Of a DNA stretch of 64,000 nt, positions 62,915 through 64,000 are shown one piece after another; the stretch's first letter is position 1; each line of letters starts with the position of its first letter. Where the stretch lies: positions 1,612,001 to 1,676,000 of the forward strand of contig NZ_OY762267.1 in NCBI RefSeq assembly GCF_963665245.1. The letters run 5' to 3'. The translations under genes and the position numbers were made by a program. This DNA is from an uncultured Paludibaculum sp. (GTDB lineage Bacteria; Acidobacteriota; Terriglobia; Bryobacterales; Bryobacteraceae). The notes under the pieces are model-generated. The model searched no databases and was not told where the DNA came from. It saw only the letters and a program-made list of their open reading frames with translations.

Positions 62915-64000
62915 ATGAGCGATCTCGTTTTGACCTCCAGACAGGGCTCCGTCCTGGTAGTCACCATCCACAATCCGCCGGTGAACGCCTTGAGCCCCGG
63001 GGTTCCGGAAGGCATCGTCGAAGCCGTGCGCGCGGCCGCGAACGATGGAAGTGTCCAGGCAGTGGTGGTGATCGGGGACGGGCGCACATTCATCGCCGGC
63101 GCCGACATCCGCGAGTTCGGCCGCATCGTCTCGGGCGAAGCGCCGCCACTCAACCTGAACGAATTGTTGGCCGAGATTGAGAGCTCACCCAAGCCCGTCA
63201 TCATGGCGATTCACGGCACGGCATTGGGCGGAGGCCTGGAGACCGCCATGGCGGGCCACTACCGGGTCGCCGTCGCGTCCGCCAAGGCCGGGCAGCCGGA
63301 GGTAAAGCTGGGCCTGATCCCGGGCGCCGGGGGCACGCAGAGGCTGCCACGGCTGGTGGGCGTTGAACCCGCCATGCGGATGTGCGCCTTCGGCGAACCC
63401 ATTGATGCGGCTGAAGCGCTGGCCCTGGGATTGTTCGACCGTATCGTGGAAGGCGACCTGCTCGCCGGCGCGGTGGCGTTCGCCAATGAGAATCCACCTG
63501 TGCGGCGAACCCGTGACCTAACCGCGAAACTGGTCGATGGCGCCGCGGCGGAGTCGCTGAAATCGCTGTTCCAGGACTCGTGCCGAAAGAAGTTGAAAGG
63601 CCAGTCCGCGCCCCTGGCCGCGCTCGAATCCATCGCCGCCACCGCCTACCTGAACTTTGACGCCGGGCTGGAACAGGAACGCAAGCTCTTCAACGACTGT
63701 CTCTTCGGAACTCAGTCAAAGGCGCTGATCCACGTGTTCTTTGGGGAACGAACCGTCGCCCGCATTCCCGGACTGCCTGCACACACTCAGCCCCTGCCGC
63801 TGCATCGCGCCGCCGTTGTCGGGGCCGGTACCATGGGCGGGGGCATCGCCATGTGCTTCGCCAACGCAGGCGTCCCGGTTGTCCTGAAAGACACAACGGA
63901 GAGCGCCCTGGAGCGCGGCATGGCCACCATCCGGCGCAACTACGAAGGGGCCGTGAAACGCGGCCGGCTCGGCGCCGAAGCCGCCCAGCAGCGCCTGGCG
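62915..64000 (+). CDS. Enoyl-CoA hydratase/3-hydroxyacyl-CoA dehydrogenase (C-terminus beyond window)
   Basis: FadB/FadJ-type multifunctional enzyme of fatty acid beta-oxidation; 362 codons are present of an expected 680-720. The crotonase half (about 1-190) has the oxyanion-hole parts [11 protein letters not shown] and [15 protein letters not shown], and the acid pair region [20 protein letters not shown] linker follows, and the dehydrogenase Rossmann fold starts at about residue 307 with [19 protein letters not shown]. The start has no strong Shine-Dalgarno sequence. Confidence 0.94.
   Translation, partial: MSDLVLTSRQGSVLVVTIHNPPVNALSPGVPEGIVEAVRAAANDGSVQAVVVIGDGRTFIAGADIREFGRIVSGEAPPLNLNELLAEIESSPKPVIMAIHGTALGGGLETAMAGHYRVAVASAKAGQPEVKLGLIPGAGGTQRLPRLVGVEPAMRMCAFGEPIDAAEALALGLFDRIVEGDLLAGAVAFANENPPVRRTRDLTAKLVDGAAAESLKSLFQDSCRKKLKGQSAPLAALESIAATAYLNFDAGLEQERKLFNDCLFGTQSKALIHVFFGERTVARIPGLPAHTQPLPLHRAAVVGAGTMGGGIAMCFANAGVPVVLKDTTESALERGMATIRRNYEGAVKRGRLGAEAAQQRLA

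Noticed and set aside
1..64000. tRNA, rRNA or phage genes
   Set aside because: I looked through the intergenic stretches and saw no cloverleaf, rRNA-like or integrase/terminase sequence; a covariance-model scan would be needed to be certain.

Overview
The window looks like chromosomal DNA of a high-G+C, Gram-negative member of the Acidobacteriota, most likely of the Bryobacter/Solibacter type. The evidence is a combination of families typical of that group: Oar-like TonB-dependent receptors with a carboxypeptidase-regulatory N-terminus, a VWFA-related secreted protein, an ADOP-type duplicated FtsX/MacB permease, giant sensor kinases with two-component propeller repeats, and the PSCyt1/DUF1549/DUF1553 plus DUF1501 gene pair. 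LpxD shows that lipid A is made. I could not run a search, so the taxon is an inference. No tRNA, rRNA, CRISPR array, phage or insertion sequence was seen.

Layout. Positions 1-7.5 kb hold a LacI-type regulator (cut by the window edge) with a candidate auto-operator, two related glycosyltransferases (one a coiled-coil/GT-B/GT-A fusion) and a small membrane pair, which together suggest surface polysaccharide work. proC follows. From 8.4 to 13.3 kb a Tat-exported protein of unknown function sits upstream of a full-length Oar-like receptor. A TudS/DUF523 gene at 13.8-14.3 kb lies between two copies of an interspersed repeat. From 14.8 to 22.3 kb two histidine kinases and one NarL-type regulator, all overlapping by 4 nt, are divergent from cstA-ybdD, with an inverted repeat in the shared promoter region. 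A four-subunit 2-oxoacid:ferredoxin oxidoreductase (korDABC) occupies 24.1-27.0 kb.

From 33.3 back to 27.0 kb a tight five-gene minus-strand operon encodes a CreD-like membrane protein, a TlpA-like thioredoxin, a receptor barrel without plug, a VWFA-related protein with a degenerate metal site, and an anchored coiled-coil protein. This is the best candidate here for an undescribed envelope system. From 33.5 to 41.4 kb comes a plus-strand housekeeping run: lpxD, LOG-like protein, SpoIIE-type phosphatase, K+ channel, nnrD/E, tsaE and an AI-2E-type transporter. It ends in a beta-lactamase-like remnant.

From 41.7 to 44.5 kb are three small secreted/TPR genes and rpmB-rpmG with a clear terminator. 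From 44.5 to 49.6 kb are a PL22 oligogalacturonide lyase, an FAH-family hydrolase, an aminotransferase, adk and a DUF423 gene. From 49.6 to 61.1 kb are the PSD1/DUF1501 pair, a hybrid propeller kinase, a Tat-exported Gfo/Idh/MocA oxidoreductase and the ADOP permease. The end holds two small proteins, a PaaI-type thioesterase and the start of a FadB-type beta-oxidation enzyme.

Taken together the genes suggest a heterotrophic soil or sediment bacterium that degrades plant polymers such as pectin, imports products through TonB-type receptors, and senses nutrients through multi-kinase pathways.
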